A DNA stretch of 63,629 bases from Paenibacillus marchantiophytorum (GCF_014640555.1 NZ_BMHE01000045.1:1-63629); one strand, 5' to 3'. Counted from the first letter of the stretch, positions 18,382-29,041 are shown. Numbers and translations are program-made. The notes: a model not told the origin generated them from the sequence alone.

Positions 18382-19896
18382 TTGGTTGTGAGGGAATCCC
18401 TTTCGAATGAAATTGAATCGATTATGACGGTCATTGGACACAATTACGATGTTGTGGTGCGAGAAATAACACTCGGTCGTACAGGACGCAAAGCAGCAAT
18501 CATATACATCGCGACAATAGGCGACACCGATACGATTAACAAAAATGTGCTGCAACCCTTGATGCAGATGGAGGTGACAAACGAAGATTCGCAATCAGAC
18601 CGATTCAAAGAAAGAGTGATGCAAAGTACGATCTCACTTTCAGAAATGATGGAAACCGATTCGCGGACGGTATGCATTAGAAATCTTTTATCCGGAAATA
18701 CAGCGTTAATGCTGGAAGACATCAGTACGTACATCATCCTAAGTACTTCAAATTTAGAAGGAAGAAGTATTGCTGAGCCTACATCGGAATCCGTGGTTCG
18801 CGGCTCGCGCGAAGGTTTTATCGAGAAGATATCGACGAATATATCATTGATCCGACAGAGGATCAAAGACCCTTCTTTCACGATGCTGCAATATCATGTA
18901 GGCAAGCGTTCCGAGCGAGAGCTTGTTGTCGCTTTTATTAAGGACATTGCCAATGATCAAATGGTGGAGGAAGTTTGTCGCAGAATCGAGCTGATTGATA
19001 TCGATGATGCGGCTGAATCTGGATTTATTGAACAATTCATTGAAGATAATACCTTTTCCCCGTTCCCTCAAGTCATGAATACAGAGCGACCGGATCGAGT
19101 TGTCAGTGCGTTGATGGAAGGCAAGGTTGCCATCCTCTTGGACGGAACGCCATTTGTTCTTCTTGTTCCAGTCACATTCCCCATGATGCTTTACTCACCG
19201 GAAGATAATAATGAACGCTGGTTGTTTTCAAGTTTAATCCGAATGATGCGATATATACTCGCTGTCGTTTCTCTTTATCTGCCTTCGCTCTATATTGCTT
19301 TTATCTCTTTTCATCAAGGACTAATTCCCACGAAATTGGCAATATCTATCACGTCTAGCAGGGAAGGGGTGCCATTTCCCACTTTTGTAGAAGCGATGAT
19401 GATGGAACTGACGATTGAAATACTTCGCGAAGCCGCTATTCGTCTCCCGAAACCGATTGGGCAAGCGATCGGCATGGTCGGAGGCCTTGTGATCGGGCAA
19501 TCGGCTGTACAGGCGGGGATTGTTAGTCCCATAATGGTCATTATTGTTGCTGTGACGGCGATTTCATCCTATACAGTACCTCTTTATTCCGCAGGAATTG
19601 CCATTCGGATGTTAAGGTTCTTCATGATGCTAGCCTCCGCAGTGTTGGGTCTATATGGGATTATAATGGCTTCCCTGTTGATTCTTTCCCACATAATGAA
19701 ATTAAAAAGCTTCGGGACCAACTATGCAGGCGTTTATGTGCATTATCGCCCAACAGATTGGAGAGATTCAATTGTGAAATTTCCGCTGAAATGGCTAAAA
19801 AACCGTCAGAAATTGTTAGAGCCAAAAAATAAAGAACGATTGAATATTCACGAAACGCAAGTGGAGGGGACTGGGAATGAAGGTAGCGCGGAGTGA
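18382..19896 (+). CDS. GerA-family germinant receptor A subunit, second operon
   Basis: This 504-residue protein is a second GerAA-type subunit. It has the soluble block SVVRGSREGFIEKISTN, then ITSSREGVPFPTFVEAMMMELTIEILREAA and GGLVIGQSAVQAGIVSPIMVIIV in the membrane half. It starts with TTG, well spaced after AAGGGAGGG; an in-frame GTG six bases later is the alternative. The permease subunit begins 20 bp before its stop. It is clearly related to the A subunit of operon 1 but too diverged to be a recent copy, so the two receptors probably differ in germinant. Confidence 0.9.
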   Translation: MVVRESLSNEIESIMTVIGHNYDVVVREITLGRTGRKAAIIYIATIGDTDTINKNVLQPLMQMEVTNEDSQSDRFKERVMQSTISLSEMMETDSRTVCIRNLLSGNTALMLEDISTYIILSTSNLEGRSIAEPTSESVVRGSREGFIEKISTNISLIRQRIKDPSFTMLQYHVGKRSERELVVAFIKDIANDQMVEEVCRRIELIDIDDAAESGFIEQFIEDNTFSPFPQVMNTERPDRVVSALMEGKVAILLDGTPFVLLVPVTFPMMLYSPEDNNERWLFSSLIRMMRYILAVVSLYLPSLYIAFISFHQGLIPTKLAISITSSREGVPFPTFVEAMMMELTIEILREAAIRLPKPIGQAIGMVGGLVIGQSAVQAGIVSPIMVIIVAVTAISSYTVPLYSAGIAIRMLRFFMMLASAVLGLYGIIMASLLILSHIMKLKSFGTNYAGVYVHYRPTDWRDSIVKFPLKWLKNRQKLLEPKNKERLNIHETQVEGTGNEGSAE

Positions 19897-20974
19897 TCAA
19901 ATTTCGGTTTCGCAATTAACTGTCCTCAATACTTCCATGATTCTCGGACTGTCGATCCTTACATTGCCAAGGGCTGCTTCTGAGAAAATAGGTACACCTG
20001 ATGTATGGATTACCGTACTTATAGCAGGGTTGATATCTATACTGCTGGCCGTTATTTGTACAAAAGTTGGCCAGCGGTTTCCTGGACAAACTTTTTTTGA
20101 ATTCAATCAACTCATTGTCGGTAAAGCGATCGGAATTGCTTTTAGCCTGGTGTTTTGCATCTACTACATCATGATGGCGGCTTTCGAAGTGCGCATGCAA
20201 GCTGAAGTGATCCGGCAGTTTTTATTAGATCAAACACCGATTGAAGTGACCATGATCACATTTCTTGCTGTTGCCGCCTATTTAATTGTAGGACAATTGA
20301 ATCCGATCGCCAGACTCATGGAATTTTTATTACCCATTACCTATATAAGTATCTTGGTTGTCATGCTGTTAAGTGTCCAAGACTTCGATATCGATCGTTT
20401 GCGTCCTGTTCTTGGCGAAGGGATACGGCCAGTATTTAGTGGCCTTCTCTCGACTGCGCTCTCCTACTCGGGTTTTGAATGTATTATGGTCTTCACCGCC
20501 TTTGTGAAGGAACCCAGCAAAATGATACGCTCAGCCATCATCGGTGTTGCTTTGATCATCGTCCTCTACACAATAAACGTGATCATCGTCATTGATGTCT
20601 TTGGTGTTTCAGAAGCTAGCACATTAACTTGGCCGACCTTGGAATTAATAAAGAACGTGGAGTCGGCAGGTTTCTTTTTAGAAAACTTCGAAGTTATTTT
20701 CATTGCAGTTTGGTTGGTTGAAATTTTCACTACATACATTATATCTCATTACATAGCAAGCTTGGGAATTAGCCAACTTTTTCGCATCAAGATTAACTAT
20801 GTGCATGTTGGTTTGTTGATCGTCATTTACATTATCGCAATCTATCCAAGCGATTTGAACGGCAGCATCAAGCTCGGTGAAATTATTGGCTATTTATCCT
20901 TAATAACGGCAGGAGTTATGCCCGTCTTATTATTAATCATTGCTGTTCTCAGAAAAAGGGGACATACACCTTGA
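19877..20974 (+). CDS. GerB-type germinant receptor permease subunit, second operon
   Basis: A 365-residue, roughly ten-helix spore permease subunit. The N-terminus (ISVSQLTVLNTSMILGLSILTLPRAA) fits the spore permease family well. GTGGAGGGGA just upstream supports the ATG at 19877. It overlaps both neighbours, so the order here is A-B-C with tight coupling, unlike operon 1. Confidence 0.9.
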   Translation: MKVARSDQISVSQLTVLNTSMILGLSILTLPRAASEKIGTPDVWITVLIAGLISILLAVICTKVGQRFPGQTFFEFNQLIVGKAIGIAFSLVFCIYYIMMAAFEVRMQAEVIRQFLLDQTPIEVTMITFLAVAAYLIVGQLNPIARLMEFLLPITYISILVVMLLSVQDFDIDRLRPVLGEGIRPVFSGLLSTALSYSGFECIMVFTAFVKEPSKMIRSAIIGVALIIVLYTINVIIVIDVFGVSEASTLTWPTLELIKNVESAGFFLENFEVIFIAVWLVEIFTTYIISHYIASLGISQLFRIKINYVHVGLLIVIYIIAIYPSDLNGSIKLGEIIGYLSLITAGVMPVLLLIIAVLRKRGHTP

Positions 20975-22137
20975 AATCTCCAGAAAAGCGGAGTGTCGTA
21001 TTTCTCGTATTCATTTCGTTAATTGTGCTTTCAGGATGTTGGGATAAACGTGAAATCGAACAGTTGGGCATGATCGCCGGTATCGCGTTGGATCAGACGG
21101 AAGATCCCGCCAACAGTCGGATAAAGGTGACTCAACAATTCGTCAACACGACCATCGGAACGAAGGATGAGGTGGTAAAAGGCTATTATAACCTGACCGA
21201 TGAAGGAACTAATTTGTTTGAAATCATTAGAAAAGCGTCAACAAGAACAGATCGATCGCCCTACTATACACACTTGAAGGTTATCATCCTAAGCGATAAA
21301 ATCACTTCAACCACTCAATTGTTAGACTTGATGAACTTTTTTCAACGGGATCATGAGATGAGAAGAAGTGTGCGTGTCTATTTTTCAAAAGGACCTGCAA
21401 GCGGGTTTCTAGAAAAAAAGACGGAAAATAATGAAATTCCTGCCTTTAATATTTTTTATAGGTCTCGAAATCATTACAAAACGTTAGAAATGGCTCGACA
21501 AATAACCTTGGGGGAACTGTCCGTTCATTTGTCTAGCGACACAAGTTTCATTGTTCAAGAAATTAATCTTACAAACGGATATACGATGCAAGGAGCTGCA
21601 GTCATTTCAGGGAAAAAGAAGAGATTGATCGGATGGTTGGATAAAGATGAGGTTTCAGGAGTCAATTGGATTCTGGGAACTCACCATGGCAGTCAAGGGG
21701 GGGTTCTTAAGGTCGTCGATAAGAAAACAAAGAAAGAGATCATCTACGAAGTTAATAATACCAAAACAAAGATCAAGCCTAGAGTAGAAGGAGAACGGAT
21801 TTCTTTTCTCGTTTCCATTGAATCCGAAGGGCGTCTGGGTGAGGACTGGACATTAAATGATGCTTTCGACAAGGATTATATTAAGAAAGTGGATAAACAA
21901 GTGGCCGAAGAGGTAAAACGCCTCGTTGAGCATTCCATTGTAAAAATAAAAGATACATATAAAGCGGATGTTGCCGGCTTCGGTGAACAATTAAGAATTC
22001 ATAACTACCGTACATGGAAGCAAGTAAAGACAAACTGGGATGAGGCGTTCAGTGAAGCTAACATTGATGTCGAAGTGAAAATACACATTCGAGAGTTCGG
22101 TTCTAAAGGAAGGAAAACGCCAAAGATTGGGAAGTAA
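20971..22137 (+). CDS. GerC-type germinant receptor lipoprotein, second operon
   Basis: A 388-residue receptor lipoprotein with lipobox LSGC near residues 19-22, followed by WDKREIEQLGMIAGIALDQ, the standard Ger(x)C mature start. It begins with TTG in a 4-bp overlap with the B-subunit stop. The C-terminal helical part (ADVAGFGEQLRIHNYRTWKQVKTNWDEAF) matches the family. It is the last gene of the operon and is followed by a strong terminator. Confidence 0.9.
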   Translation: MKSPEKRSVVFLVFISLIVLSGCWDKREIEQLGMIAGIALDQTEDPANSRIKVTQQFVNTTIGTKDEVVKGYYNLTDEGTNLFEIIRKASTRTDRSPYYTHLKVIILSDKITSTTQLLDLMNFFQRDHEMRRSVRVYFSKGPASGFLEKKTENNEIPAFNIFYRSRNHYKTLEMARQITLGELSVHLSSDTSFIVQEINLTNGYTMQGAAVISGKKKRLIGWLDKDEVSGVNWILGTHHGSQGGVLKVVDKKTKKEIIYEVNNTKTKIKPRVEGERISFLVSIESEGRLGEDWTLNDAFDKDYIKKVDKQVAEEVKRLVEHSIVKIKDTYKADVAGFGEQLRIHNYRTWKQVKTNWDEAFSEANIDVEVKIHIREFGSKGRKTPKIGK

Positions 22138-22154
22138 TCGCGATACGGTACATA

Positions 22155-22186
22155 AACGCAAGCTTATCCTAGCTTGCGTTTTGTTA
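22155..22186 (+). terminator. intrinsic terminator of ger operon 2
   Basis: AACGCAAGCT and AGCTTGCGTT form a perfect 10-bp stem around TATCCT, followed by TTTGTT. A second small hairpin (GTTATG/CATAAC) follows directly. Confidence 0.85.
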
Positions 22187-22210
22187 TGTTTTCATAACAC
22201 GGGGCGTTTC

Positions 22211-22234
22211 TATAGAAATCGCTCGTTTTTACAT
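22211..22234 (+). promoter_or_regulatory. shared upstream motif, copy 1
   Basis: TATAGAAATCGCTCGTTTTT lies upstream of the binding-protein remnant. A near copy (TATAGAAATCACTCTTTTTT) lies at 24172 upstream of the GH95 gene. A shared site for the adjacent AraC-type regulator is a reasonable guess. Confidence 0.4.
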
Positions 22235-22340
22235 ACCGAATTATAGAAAAACAATATACTTGTTGTTTAGAAATGATAGGTATAAGAGCTATGATAAGGT
22301 CACATCAAAAAACAACCTGCGAGTGCAGTAAACGAATAAA

Positions 22341-22533
22341 GTGAACAAAGAAGCGATTGCTTCCCCATTAATCGGCTTTGTTTTGAATCGAGATCCCAGT
22401 AAAACGGAGATGGCCCAAATCGATGCGATTACAAAGCAGTACAACAGTGTAGGAAATTCGCTGCTGACTGGATAAAGTTACCGCAGAAGCTCAAAAACAA
22501 CTTGACGAATGGCGCAAGGCAAATAAAAAATAA
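22341..22533 (+). pseudogene. C-terminal remnant of a sugar-binding lipoprotein
   Basis: A frame from 22341 reads EAIASPLIGFVLNRDPSKTEMAQIDAI and stops at 22473. From 22471, in another frame, DKVTAEAQKQLDEWRKANKK ends at 22533. Together they resemble the end of the LplA/DUF3502-type solute-binding proteins (the SPLLGF motif, then a final helix ending AEAQKQLDAWR), with about 20 residues lost at the junction. The first 80 percent of the gene is absent. This points to a former importer in the locus. Confidence 0.6.
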
Positions 22534-22554
22534 GAGTCAAATGACCGCTCATAG

Positions 22555-24099
22555 CGTATACAAGCTATTGAGTGGTTAAATTTCCATAAAGTGGTTTTTC
22601 TTCCTTATTCGATTATTTTTCATGATATGGAGCGGCTTGGTTGGATTACTTTAGCTTTTTGTCTAGGGGTGCTGATTCCGGGAGTATTAATCGTATTTTA
22701 TTTATCCAAAAGATTGTATTCTCCTATTCGCGGTTTGATGGGTAAAGTCTCTGGGTTGCCACGTTCTCCGTCTTTGGTCGAAAATAGGGATGATATTGGC
22801 TATTTAAACGATGTCATTTCAATGGCCATTCAGCAGAACGAAGTATTGATTGGCGATAAGAAGATAGCCTTTATCTCTCAAAAATTAGAGTTCTTGCGAA
22901 GGCTAGTCAGCCATTCGTTGGATGATGACCCTACTGATCTGGAATCGCGTCTCGATTATTATCAAATAGGATTGCTGGCTGATAAGCGCCATTTTGCCGT
23001 TATTTTAATGATTGACCGTTATGAGCAATTTATAAGAGCTTACAGCGCGGCAGATCAACAACTCTTCCGTTATGCGATCGGGAATGCAGCGGAAGAAATA
23101 GCGTCGCGTTCCACGAATAATTGTGCTGTTGATTTGGGAGATGAAGTTGTCTTCATTCTGGAAGCTTCTGACGAATCCTATGAGAAACAGCTTCGAGATA
23201 TTAGTCTCATCATTGCGGAACTTCAAAACTGGGTCCAAAGCAATCTAAAACTTTCGATGACAGGCGTCATCGGGTATTCGGTTAAACAACTTCAGGATAT
23301 ATCTATTTCTTATCAAGAAGCCGTTCAGTTTAGCAAGTACAGATTTATTTTCGGACAAGGATCGATCATCTCATCGGATAAGTTAAAACACATGAAAACG
23401 GATGACTTCCGGCCGCCGCTCCAGCTCGAAAAAACATTTGACGAACTTCTTGTATATGGAAAATATGAGGAAGCGATTCAAGCCTATGAACAGATTGTCG
23501 CCTATTTGAATCATTATTCCTACGATATTGTCATTAGTTACTTATATTATTTAACATTTATTATCTATAAGCGGATCAAAGAAATTGAAGTGAACGGTCC
23601 AACCATGTTCAACATTCAATATAGTACGTTCGTTCGGATGATTAGTAGAATGGAAACTATCGGTGAAATCAACGCTGAATTCCATGTGCTTATTCGTCAA
23701 ATAGCCGAAAGTATGCTGGATTCCAAGGTAAATCGAAATCAGCAGATCGTAAGTAAAGTCATTGGAATCATAGAATCCAACTATATGGATAAATCATTAT
23801 GTCAGGATAGTATTGCTTTACTCTTGAACCTATCCAAGTATCACTTGGGAAAAATATTTCGCAATGTTCACGGTAAAGCCATTGCTGAATGGTTGATGGA
23901 TTATCGATTGAGTATCGCAGCAGAACTAATTACAAGGCCTAATACCAACGTGGCTGAGATTTTGGATTTAATAGGCTGGGAGAATCAAAATTATTTCTAT
24001 AAAATGTTTAAGACAAAGTATGGGGTTACGACCTCAGAATACAAATTGCGGAATACGACAAGTGAAAATAAGGTTTATGATAACGGATATGGATCATGA
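22555..24099 (+). pseudogene. AraC-type membrane regulator lacking its sensor domain
   Basis: The open frame encodes about 514 residues. Near the N-terminus is one membrane helix (LGWITLAFCLGVLIPGVLIVF). It is followed by a HAMP-like linker, a long middle domain and a C-terminal AraC double helix-turn-helix (LLLNLSKYHLGKIFRNVHGKA; NVAEILDLIGWENQNYFYKMFK). Full members of this Paenibacillus-type family are about 750 residues, with a first membrane helix and an extracellular Cache domain, both missing here. There is no good start codon or ribosome-binding site; GTG 22591 is the only candidate. It lies 22 bp after the binding-protein remnant, so one deletion may have removed sequence from both. 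It may be dead or unregulated. Confidence 0.65.
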
Positions 24100-24108
24100 A
24101 TCGAAGAA

Positions 24109-24141
24109 GGCTGCCGATGATAGCGAATTGGCGGCTTTTTC
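24109..24141 (+). terminator. intrinsic terminator after the AraC gene
   Basis: GGCTGCC pairs with GGCGGC(T) round a loop of about 14 bases and is followed by TTTTT. It ends the regulator transcript. Confidence 0.65.
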
Positions 24142-24171
24142 GCTTATAGATGAAGAATTTGCTGATAGTTT

Positions 24172-24195
24172 TATAGAAATCACTCTTTTTTGATG
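24172..24195 (+). promoter_or_regulatory. shared upstream motif, copy 2
   Basis: TATAGAAATCACTCTTTTTT matches the motif at 22211 at nearly every position. It lies about 140 bp before the GH95 signal peptide start. Confidence 0.4.
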
Positions 24196-24315
24196 TGTAC
24201 ATGAAATAATAGATGGCATATGTTGAGGCAGGGAGGTGAATGTAAGAGCTTACATTACAAAAGGCTAAATCTGTACGTATCAGGTTAACCAGAACAAAAT
24301 CGAGGAGGAGATGTT

Positions 24316-27300
24316 ATGAAAAAAGTAAAAGTAAGTTTGATAAGCATGCTTGTTAGTTCGCTTCTTGTAACAAGCTTGATTTCAGTTGGAGCATCTAATC
24401 AAGCTCATGCAAATGTAGGAAGCACGGCTCTGCCTGTCCAGAAAACAGGGAATTGGGATGATTTGAAATTTATTTGACAACGCCGGCCAGCGGGGCAGAT
24501 TTTAACGGAGCCCCTGTCGGGAACGGTTACTTCGGCGCTAAAGTTTCAGGAGGTGTTGCGACTGAAATTCTTCAACTTAGCGACAAAACGTTTCATTCCG
24601 GCGAACCTTTCAATGATTATAATCCAAATCGCAAAACGGCGCTGGATGCTACAAGAAGTTTGCTTGCTCAAGCTGATTCGGCAACGACAGTAACTGATCG
24701 CGAAGATAAATTGAAATTAGCTGATACGGCAGCAACAGGGATGTGGGGACCCGGTGCTACATATTATGCTAATTTTCTACCAATTGGAAAAATCGTCCTG
24801 GATGTCCCGAATACGACGGGATATACGGACTATAATCGAGAACTTCATTTGGATAAGGCGATGGTAACAACAAAGTATAAAGTAGGAAACATAACGTATA
24901 CGCGTGAAGTATTTGCCAGTAATCCAGATCGCGTTATGGTCATAAGGATGACCAATGACGGGGGCCAGCCGATGAGTATGACGGCCAAGATGACGCTGCC
25001 GGCGGAAATGAACACACACGGAACGGTATCTTCATCGGGCAATGAGATCCAGATGACAGGAACGGCTCCTTACGATTACGACGCAAGTAAGTGGGCGAAT
25101 GGGAGAGGCATGACGTTCGACGCCCGTCTTCGCGCGAGAACGACGGGAGGAACGATAACAGCATCAGGGGGTAATTTGAACATTTCAGGCGCTACGGTCA
25201 TCGAACTTCTGTATGCTGACGCGACAAGTTACAAGGACCCGTTCACCAATCCGAATCCAAGCCAAGGCGGCAATCATCCTGCTCCAATCGTAACTAATAT
25301 TATGAATACGGCTTTTGCCAAAACCTTTACCCAACTCCTGAATGCGCATCAGACCGATTATCGGAATTTGTTTCGCAGGCTATGGACAGAAGTAAACGGT
25401 AATTCAGGCGCTTCCAGAGCCTACACGCTGACCTACCAGTACGCCCGTTACGTTTCAATTGCTGCTTCCAGGGCGAATACATTCGACCGTCCTCAAAACG
25501 GGAATGGTATGTGGCATTACCAATTTAGGCCTCAATTTAACGGGGCGCATTGGTTTAATGAGAACGTAGAAAAAACGTATGGGTTAATTGAGACGGGGAA
25601 TCTTTCTGAAAATGGCGATCCACTCTGGAAGTATATCAAAAACTTAGCCATAAACGGAACGAAAGCTGCCCAAATCGAATACGGCTCTGATGGGTGGATG
25701 GTGCCGCATGCATCTGATGTTTGGGCACAAACACACCTTTCAAGCTGGAAAAATGAATGGGCAATTTGGACAACGGGCGGCATGTGGCTCATGTTTAATA
25801 TGTATGATCATTATCGGTTCACGCAAGACAAGTCCTTTCTTCGTGATAAGGCTTTCCCACTTATGAAGGGTTCTGCAGAATTTGCATTGGATTATCTTGT
25901 TACCAACAAGGACGGCTATCTCGTTACATCGCCTTCTACTTCACCCGAAGCGACGTATGTCTTGTCGGATGGAATAGAGGTTGCCGTCAGTCAAGGTTCG
26001 ACGATTGATATGACGTTAGTTCGTGAGTTGTTTGAGAATGTTCTAGAAGCAGGGAGTATATTGGAAGCTGATTCTCCCGCGGATGTTGATTTGCTGAATC
26101 GTGTTAGAACAGCCTTGCCGAAACTGCTTCCCCATCAAATTGGAAATAGCGGTGAGCTCAAGGAATGGAATAATGACTACGCTCCGGATAGCGCGTACAT
26201 GTGGGCGCGCCTTAATGAGGGGAATAAAGCTGTTTCAGCTGCAGACGTTTACCCGACAGGTGGATTTGTGAACGAATATCAAGTGAGAGGGGCTTACTAC
26301 CCAGAATTGTTTGTGCAAAGTCATACCGGAGAAATTGAACTTCTCCCTTCGCTGCCTTCCGCATGGACCAGTGGCGAAATAACGGGTGTGAAAGCGAGAG
26401 GTAGGTACGAACTCAGCATCAAATGGGCAAACGGTCAACTCGTATCCGCTCAAATCGATTCCCCGAACGGTACGGTCCCTGTGATCCGGTACGGCAATCA
26501 ACTTCTGAATCCATTTACGGATTCGCGGATTACATTCGTACGCGGAAATAGTCAATCTGCGTTCAACCCAATTGAAGCAGAGAACTATGACAGCCAATCT
26601 GGCATCCAGCTTGAGAGCGCCTCCGATAAAGGCACGGGTTATGATCTCACATCCATTGACAATAATGACTACACCGTTTACAACAATGTTGATTTTGGAA
26701 ACGGTGCCGCTTCATTCTCCGCTAGGGTTGCGAGCAACGGAGCCGGGGGGACTATGGAGATCCGCTTAGGGAGTGTGGCGGGTACGTTAGCAGGCACATG
26801 TATGGTTTCGTCTACTGCAGGATGGCAAGTTTGGCAAACGGTTAGTTGCGGAGTAACGGGCGCTACGGGTTTACAAAATGTATTTCTCGTTTACAAGGGA
26901 GCTAGCGGCCCACTCTTTCATCTGAACTGGTTCCAATTTAGCCAGTCTGCTATGGTAGGAGGCGTGTATAAACTCATTAATGCGGGGAGCGGAAACCTTG
27001 CATTGGACGTGATAGCCAATGCAACAGCAAATGGGGCATCAGTCCTTGTGTCAACAGATAGCGGTGCTGCAAGTGAGCAATGGAATATCAGCGATAATGG
27101 CGATGGAACGTTCAGACTGCTGGGTGTCCCAAGCGGCAAGGCGCTGAATGTTTCCGCAGCCACAACGACTGACAACTCGATGACGGTTATATGGCCCTAT
27201 GCAGGTTCACCGAACGAAAGGTGGAAATTTACCGCTAATGCGGATGGCACCTATACGATTATGGGTGTCCAAAGCGGCAAACCATTAGATACGCTTTTAA

Positions 27301-27380
27301 GCGGCACGGAATATACGGCGGTTATTAAGACGGCTAACGGTACGGCAAGTCAGAAATGGAGACTGGTTAAATTGCAATGA
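24316..27380 (+). pseudogene. frameshifted secreted GH95 alpha-L-fucosidase-like protein with CBM6 and ricin-type domains
   Basis: An ATG at 24316 after GAGGAGGAG encodes a secretion signal (MKKVKVSLISMLVSSLLVTS) and NWDDLKF, then a stop at 24475. One base earlier in frame, LTTPASGADFNGAPVGNGYFGAKVSGG opens a 968-residue GH95 body, so a single T is probably missing from TTTAT near 24468. The body has GH95 landmarks: FNEN in place of the N-x-N pair and SPSTSPE with the likely acid Glu. The segment after LKEWNNDYAPD lacks the usual HRH-SHL block with the catalytic Asp, so a deletion or divergent subfamily is suspected. C-terminal are a CBM6-like domain (about 690-820) and a ricin-type beta-trefoil (about 830-968). 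Confidence 0.7.
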
Positions 27381-27399
27381 TCTTATTGGTTTCAGTTAG

Positions 27400-27424
27400 A
27401 GGTGCCCTTGGGGCACCTTTTTGT
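27400..27424 (+). terminator. intrinsic terminator after GH95
   Basis: AGGTGCCC and GGGCACCT form an 8-bp stem with a tiny loop, followed by TTTT. It lies 20 bp after the stop and overlaps the beginning of the truncated MFS frame. Confidence 0.85.
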
Positions 27425-28322
27425 TTACTGGAGGGAAGTCGGCCTCAGTGCCTTATGGGAGGTCGGGGTACTCCTTTCCATCAATCGTTTTATCAGGCTG
27501 CCAATGACTCCGCTGATCGGATTGCTTTATAAAAGAATGTCTTTGCGCAAAGGTCTTATTCTAGCCATACTCCTAGCGGCCGCGACAACAATCGGCTATA
27601 GCCTATTCAAGGGTTTCATCATTTGGCTCGTTCTCGGTTGCTTATGGGGGATCGCTTGGTCCTTCCTGCGCATGGGCGGCTATTTAACCGTTATCCGCTA
27701 CTCGGACGATTCCAATCGTGGCCATCTCATGGGACTGTATAACGGAATATCCCGTTTGGGAAGTCTGATCGGCATGCTTGTTGGCGGCCTCCTCGCTCCG
27801 CTTGTCGGGATGCAAATCGTTTCCATTGCTTTCGGGGTGTTTATGCTGTTAGGGCTTCCTTATGTCGTTGTCTACATCTCCGGCGCTAAAGCGAACGAGC
27901 CAGATGTTTCTCTTCTGTGGAAGGAACGTCTAGACAATCAGGAGTCAATCTGGAGTAAGCCTGTGATTAAAATTGTTGCAACCGGACTGGTACCGTGGCA
28001 GCTTCCGATCTATTTGTGGTGTGCGGTTATTTTACTCATTTTGGCGGCAAGTACAGCAGTTTCTACTTTAATGGACGCTTTGGCATCGGACGTCGCCCAT
28101 CTTTCATCTGTCGTTGCGGTTATGACCGCTTACTCGGTTGCGACGGATATGGGCTCCGCACTGGGCCCGATGCTGGTTTACTTAGCGATCGGCTTGCCTA
28201 ATGGTATAACGTATATTTATATAGGCAGTGCAATTATTTTCCTGCTGGTCGCATTATGGCACAGGCCAAACGCCAAACAGGAAATGACCGCTTTACCGAG
28301 TGAACGTGAGCTTATGAAATAG
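27420..28322 (+). pseudogene. 5'-truncated MFS transporter
   Basis: About 300 residues of a major facilitator protein, from YWREVGLSALWEVGVLLSINRF onward. Helices and loops typical of MFS (LYKRMSLRKGL after helix 2; GHLMGLYNGISRLGSLIGMLVGG) are present. Complete relatives have about 400 residues with the first helix before YWRE. Here the frame emerges from the GH95 terminator with no start site, so the N-terminus is lost. The middle is also shorter than usual. It is unlikely to be functional; substrate is unknown. Confidence 0.65.
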
Positions 28323-28381
28323 GAAAGAAACGCATTTCAAATACGGCGGTAAAAGGGTAGTTCCACCTGGAAAAGCAAAGA

Positions 28382-28430
28382 AGGGCTGTCTCACAAGGTT
28401 ACAACCTTGCGAGCAGCCCTTTCTCTTTTT
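28382..28430 (+). terminator. branched terminator hairpin
   Basis: AGGGCTG pairs with CAGCCCT, an inner stem AAGGTT/AACCTT sits in the loop, and a T-rich tail (TTTCTCTTTTT) follows. It is a strong intrinsic terminator after the MFS remnant. Confidence 0.75.
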
Positions 28431-28548
28431 GCTATCCAACCAGCATCACCAGACCCCGCTGCAGCAAGAAATAAGAGCCTCCAGAAGCTCTTATCCGCGT
28501 CAAAAGCAGCTCAATTCAAGCAATAAGTGTCCCTGGGGGCTCTTATCT

Positions 28549-28620
28549 TTAGTTAGCGGACGCAATCCTCCGGAAATCCGATGGCGTTACGCCCGTTTCC
28601 TTCTTGCAAATTCGGTCGTA
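28549..28620 (-). pseudogene. AraC helix-turn-helix C-terminal scrap
   Basis: Read on the minus strand this encodes CKKETGVTPSDFRRIASAN followed by a stop. KKETGVTP-x-FRR is the standard ending of AraC/YesN DNA-binding domains. Only about 20 residues survive and nothing upstream continues the domain. Confidence 0.45.
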
Positions 28621-28639
28621 TCCGCCTGAATCTGTCGGC

Positions 28640-28860
28640 AAAAAAACATCATGATCCCTAGGCTGAGGGAACTACAGTACGCTATTCCAGCCAAAAGTGG
28701 CCTGATATCGAGTTTGAGGGAACTACAGTGCGCTATTTTGCTGTTTGCTCAGATATTTAGCGTTTTTCGTAGAAATAAGACCCTCTAGTTCCGCTATGGC
28801 CATAGTATCCCTCTATTTGCCAAAATAACGTACTGGAGTTCCCTTACGCTTCGAAGAGAC
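28640..28860. repeat. dispersed intergenic repeats (GGGAACTACAGT family)
   Basis: GAGGGAACTACAGTRCGCTATT occurs twice (about 28665 and 28720). An inverted relative ending AATAACGTACTGGAGTTCCC (about 28780-28850) follows, so the whole is loosely palindromic. Relatives lie at 104-176, 48196-48262 and 63416-63500. The surrounding 28431-29041 has no other gene. Confidence 0.65.
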
Positions 28861-29041
28861 TCATCTTTTAGGCGGCGAAGCCAGTTTTCTTCTTTGTCCG
28901 ACAACCCGATGGACAAAATTCATTTATGAAATATAAATTACTTGTGTTCGTTCATTCACCTGCGGAGCGTGTCCTGCTATACTCATTTTAATCCCGTATA
29001 AGAAGACACAGTCACTATGTAAATAAAAGGGGGCTTTCGCA

